Source: JBHAEC01 sp041855385
Lineage (GTDB): Bacteria; Bacillota; Negativicutes; Veillonellales; Veillonellaceae
NCBI GenBank assembly: GCA_041855385.1
Contig: JBHAEC010000095.1
Coordinates: 1-8,835 of the forward strand
Length of the DNA: 8,835 bases
Reading direction: 5' to 3'
Shown here piece by piece: positions 6,299 to 8,835 of the stretch (the first letter of the stretch is position 1; each line of letters starts with the position of its first letter). Made by a program: the position numbers and the translations under genes. The notes beneath the pieces were generated by a model that worked only from the letters and a program-made list of their open reading frames with translations, was not told where the DNA came from and searched no databases.

Positions 6299-7750
6299 TT
6301 ACATATTTGTATTTCCGGCGCTTACTTCTTCCGTCCGTGTCACTTCCACGGGTTTCATCACCATGGGCTTAATTCTCTCTTTATCCACAAGCGGAATAAG
6401 GAGAACCGTTATAACACACACTACCCATTCCAGGTAAATAGGGTGAATAAAAATGCGATGAATTTGGGGTGCTACCATCCATACCGCAATCGCAAAAAGG
6501 CTCATCAAGGTGGTCACAAAGGCTGTATTTTTTCGGCACACACCGGGAAAGAACAATGTCGCCAAGAACACCACCGTAAAGGCTGTTGTCATACTAAGAC
6601 CGATAAGCATCGTTTTTACAATACCGCTCGCATTAAAGGCCATCCACAGGGTTCCCAATCCCAGAACAAGAATGGCTAAGCGATTAACCAATGTATATTT
6701 TTCTTCCGAAACATCCGGATTGATAAAGCGTTTGTAGATGTCCTGAGAAAAGAGCGTTCCTGCACCAAGCAAAATCGGACTCGCCGTTCCGATATCGGCA
6801 GACCAAAGGGCCGCCAAAGTAATGCCCGACACAACGGGATCTAAACTCATCAATAGTTGCGGTAACGCAAGGGTTGCCTTAAGATCGGGAAACTGCACTC
6901 TTGCCGCCATACCGAGAACTGCGCAAATAAAACCGATGGGAAACATCAGTAATCCGGCAAAAATAAATCCGTTACGTGCCGTTTTCGCATCTTTAGCGGA
7001 ACACGCAATCTGTACCGGTCCTTGTGCCGTCAGTGTCTGCGTAATCATAGCTGCAAACCACCCCACAATTGTCATAAGACCCAAAGGCCCGATGGGATCA
7101 AACCAATGATCTCCCGGCGGAAGCTGCTGAATCAGCGCATCAACGCCTCCCAAATCGCCTATACTTACGATGGTAGCGGCAAAGCACCCTGTATAAATCA
7201 AGATAACGCTTAAAATATTACTGATACCGGAAAACCACAATCCGCCGATCAAGGTAGTAAATATGAACACTACCGCACTGGTAATCATACCGCTTTGAAA
7301 GGTGAAGTATTGCGGCAACAAGGAAGACAAAATAGCTCCGCCCGCAATATATTGCAAAGAGGCAATAACCAATAAAACGATAACCATACAAATTACTGCA
7401 ATGGCTCTTCCCTTCTTGTCGTAGTACCTCTCAAATAGCTCCGGTACGGTGGTACATTCCATCTCTCTATAGCGACCGGCCGCCACGATACCCATAACGA
7501 TGGCACCCGTCCCCCAAGCTCCGTTGTACCAACCGGCAGCAATCCCATTGGTAAAGGCGCTCTCCGCAACGCCTACGGTAGAGGCTGCTCCGATGGCTAA
7601 GGCCGTTACATTGGCCGTAATAAGGAGCGTATTCATCTTGCGGTCTGCGAAAAGGAGTCCGCTACTACTGGCCGTGCGTTTTTTTACATACACGCTGATG
7701 CCGAAAAGAACTAAAATGTACAGTAATACAATAAACAACTGAATACTCAC
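6299..7750 (-). CDS. Sodium:solute symporter (SSS/SLC5 family), substrate unknown
   Basis: This is an inner-membrane Na+-coupled importer of the SSS family, which includes PutP, PanF and acetate/sugar carriers. The 483 residues contain about 13 hydrophobic segments. Family landmarks are the N-terminal helix followed by YVKKRT, AIGAASTVGVAESAF in TM2, GGLWFSGISNILSVILIYTG, and LWSADIGTASPILLGAGTLF (315-334). The S/T-rich turn in the last of these usually helps form the Na2 sodium site. After it comes the typical SQDIYKRF loop, and the C-terminus ends in a charged tail. The start is GTG at 7750-7748. It is supported by the complete first membrane helix; the ribosome site (AGG within the TAGG-rich leader, 7-8 bases away) is modest. 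It lies 77 bases after dnaB with a weak hairpin between and is closed by the terminator at 6261-6288, so it is probably monocistronic. Subfamily and substrate cannot be fixed from the text. Confidence 0.92.
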   Translation of the reverse strand: MSIQLFIVLLYILVLFGISVYVKKRTASSSGLLFADRKMNTLLITANVTALAIGAASTVGVAESAFTNGIAAGWYNGAWGTGAIVMGIVAAGRYREMECTTVPELFERYYDKKGRAIAVICMVIVLLVIASLQYIAGGAILSSLLPQYFTFQSGMITSAVVFIFTTLIGGLWFSGISNILSVILIYTGCFAATIVSIGDLGGVDALIQQLPPGDHWFDPIGPLGLMTIVGWFAAMITQTLTAQGPVQIACSAKDAKTARNGFIFAGLLMFPIGFICAVLGMAARVQFPDLKATLALPQLLMSLDPVVSGITLAALWSADIGTASPILLGAGTLFSQDIYKRFINPDVSEEKYTLVNRLAILVLGLGTLWMAFNASGIVKTMLIGLSMTTAFTVVFLATLFFPGVCRKNTAFVTTLMSLFAIAVWMVAPQIHRIFIHPIYLEWVVCVITVLLIPLVDKERIKPMVMKPVEVTRTEEVSAGNTNM

Positions 7751-7793
7751 AATAACTACCTACCTTCCTACACATAAAAATAAAATTCTACAC

Positions 7794-7818
7794 GAAAGAG
7801 GCGAAATACCCCCCTTTC
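7794..7818 (-). terminator. Weak terminator-like hairpin after dnaB
   Basis: On the minus strand GAAAGGGG (7818-7811) pairs with CCTCTTTC (7801-7794), an eight-base stem with one G-U pair and a nine-base loop, starting 10 bases after the dnaB stop. A T-rich tract follows, but only after about six other bases (GTGTAGAATTTTATTTTT), so efficiency may be low. I saw no clear two-element promoter for the symporter in this gap. Confidence 0.4.
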
Positions 7819-7827
7819 CCTACCTGC

Positions 7828-8835
7828 CTATTCTTCCATATACACAACATCTCTAAATCGCGTGCGTTCCGCTTCAAACATGAGATCCACCTTTGCCAGC
7901 GGACCGTTACGGTGTTTGCGTATGAGCACCTCCGTAATGTCCCCTCGCTCAGAGTGTTCGTCATAGTACTTATCCCGATAGAGAAACGCTACAATATCCG
8001 CATCCTGCTCTATAGAGCCGGACTCACGAAGATCGCTTAGAATAGGTCTTTTATCTGTACGCGATTCCACGCTCCGACTGAGCTGTGAAAGTGCGATAAC
8101 AGGCACATCGAATTCTCTGGCCAGCAATTTAAGGCCCCGAGAAATTTCGGAAATTTCCTGTTGGCGGTTTTCCCCGCCACGACCGCTACGGCCTTGCATT
8201 AACTGTATATAGTCTACCACCACGAGATCAAGTCCGTGTTCTACCTTTAAACGGCGTAACTTGGAATGCATCTCCTGAATAGTAATACCCGGAGTATCAT
8301 CAATATATAAAGGAGCTCCGCTCATAAGCTGCGTAGCGTGTATGATTCGCTCCCACTCGGAGTCCTGCACTTGACCGGATTGAAGATGCTTAAGATCCAC
8401 ACCCGATATGGATGCCAATACGCGCCCTACAAGTTGTGTTTTTGGCATTTCCAAGGAAAAAAAGGCTACGCTCTTCTTGGCTCCTACCGCCACATTCTGG
8501 GCGATATTTAGGGTAAAAGCGGTCTTTCCCATACTGGGACGTGCCGCCACTATGATAAGGTCGGATTTCTGAAGGCCCCTTGTGACCTGGTCGAGAAATT
8601 TAAACCCCGACCTAATGCCGGTAATACCGTCTTTGGCCCCCTGTCTTTCATGGATGCGCTCCATAGTCTCCGTCAGCACCTCACCGATAACGGTAAAGCT
8701 CTCTTCGCCCTTAATTTGGCCGCTCACCCCAAGAACCAATTGTTCCGCCTTGTTGACGATATCCGAAGTGTCTTCTTCACCCGCATAACTCATGCCTACG
8801 ATACGGTTCCCTACATCAATAAGTTGCCGAAGCTG
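7828..8835 (-). CDS. dnaB: Replicative DNA helicase DnaB, C-terminal two thirds (cut by right edge)
   Basis: DnaB is the hexameric 5'-3' helicase at the replication fork. The 335 visible residues run from the end of the N-terminal domain through the linker into the complete RecA-like ATPase domain. The reading frame is open to the right edge; the first visible residues QLRQLIDVGNRIVG match the family just before the linker, so the ATG at 8793 is internal. Visible motifs are Walker A ARPSMGKT (98-105 of the visible part), FFSLEM, Walker B VVVDYIQLM (205-213), ALSQLSRSVESR, and SDLRESGSIEQDADIVAFLYRD with the arginine-finger region RKHRNGP near the end. The ATPase domain is uninterrupted; there is no intein at the P-loop or other common insertion sites. 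Roughly 110 N-terminal residues are missing beyond the edge. A weak hairpin follows the TAG stop at 7828. Confidence 0.97.
   Translation of the reverse strand, partial: QLRQLIDVGNRIVGMSYAGEEDTSDIVNKAEQLVLGVSGQIKGEESFTVIGEVLTETMERIHERQGAKDGITGIRSGFKFLDQVTRGLQKSDLIIVAARPSMGKTAFTLNIAQNVAVGAKKSVAFFSLEMPKTQLVGRVLASISGVDLKHLQSGQVQDSEWERIIHATQLMSGAPLYIDDTPGITIQEMHSKLRRLKVEHGLDLVVVDYIQLMQGRSGRGGENRQQEISEISRGLKLLAREFDVPVIALSQLSRSVESRTDKRPILSDLRESGSIEQDADIVAFLYRDKYYDEHSERGDITEVLIRKHRNGPLAKVDLMFEAERTRFRDVVYMEE

Noticed and set aside
7828..8835. Intein or frameshift in dnaB
   Set aside because: The frame is continuous and all helicase motifs follow at normal spacing; dnaB is a common intein host, but none is present in this part.

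Overview
The window looks like a chromosomal segment from a low-to-mid-GC anaerobic Firmicute. The best guess is a diderm member of the Negativicutes (Veillonellales such as Dialister or Megasphaera). Three points support this. An [FeFe]-hydrogenase maturase gene (hydE) suggests anaerobic fermentation. Shine-Dalgarno sequences are strong and of Firmicute type. A secreted protein carries an SLH-like domain followed by a charged linker and a beta-strand of the kind that opens the barrel of Negativicute SLH-porins. The genus is inference only. Every convincing gene lies on the minus strand, so transcription runs from right to left.

In transcription order: (1) 8835-7828 holds the C-terminal two thirds of the replicative helicase DnaB, cut by the right edge. 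(2) 7750-6299 is a sodium:solute symporter (SSS/SLC5) with a GTG start, closed by a clear GC-rich terminator hairpin at 6261-6288. (3) 6204-5177 is azlC-azlD, a two-gene branched-chain amino-acid exporter with an ATGA overlap. (4) 5105-3259 is a small SLH-like envelope protein gene followed 11 bp later by mntH, an Nramp Mn2+/Fe2+ importer. A promoter with an imperfect dyad in its spacer precedes the pair. (5) 3130-658 is a probable three-gene operon: an unrecognised protein with a degenerate phosphoribosyltransferase-like motif, yaaA (peroxide/iron stress) and hydE. A good promoter (TTGCAG-17-TAGAAT) precedes it. (6) 657-408 is a 250-base intergenic region with an elaborate three-tier hairpin ending in a T-run. 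(7) 407-1 is the 5' end of an EF-G-like translational GTPase gene, cut by the left edge.

A loose theme is metal and oxygen biology. Mn/Fe import (mntH), protection from peroxide through iron control (YaaA) and assembly of an oxygen-sensitive iron hydrogenase cofactor (HydE) lie in two adjacent operons. No mobile elements, tRNAs, rRNAs or CRISPR arrays were seen. The most unusual items are the mini SLH protein coupled to mntH, the unrecognised gene heading the yaaA-hydE operon, and the structured element upstream of the EF-G-like gene.
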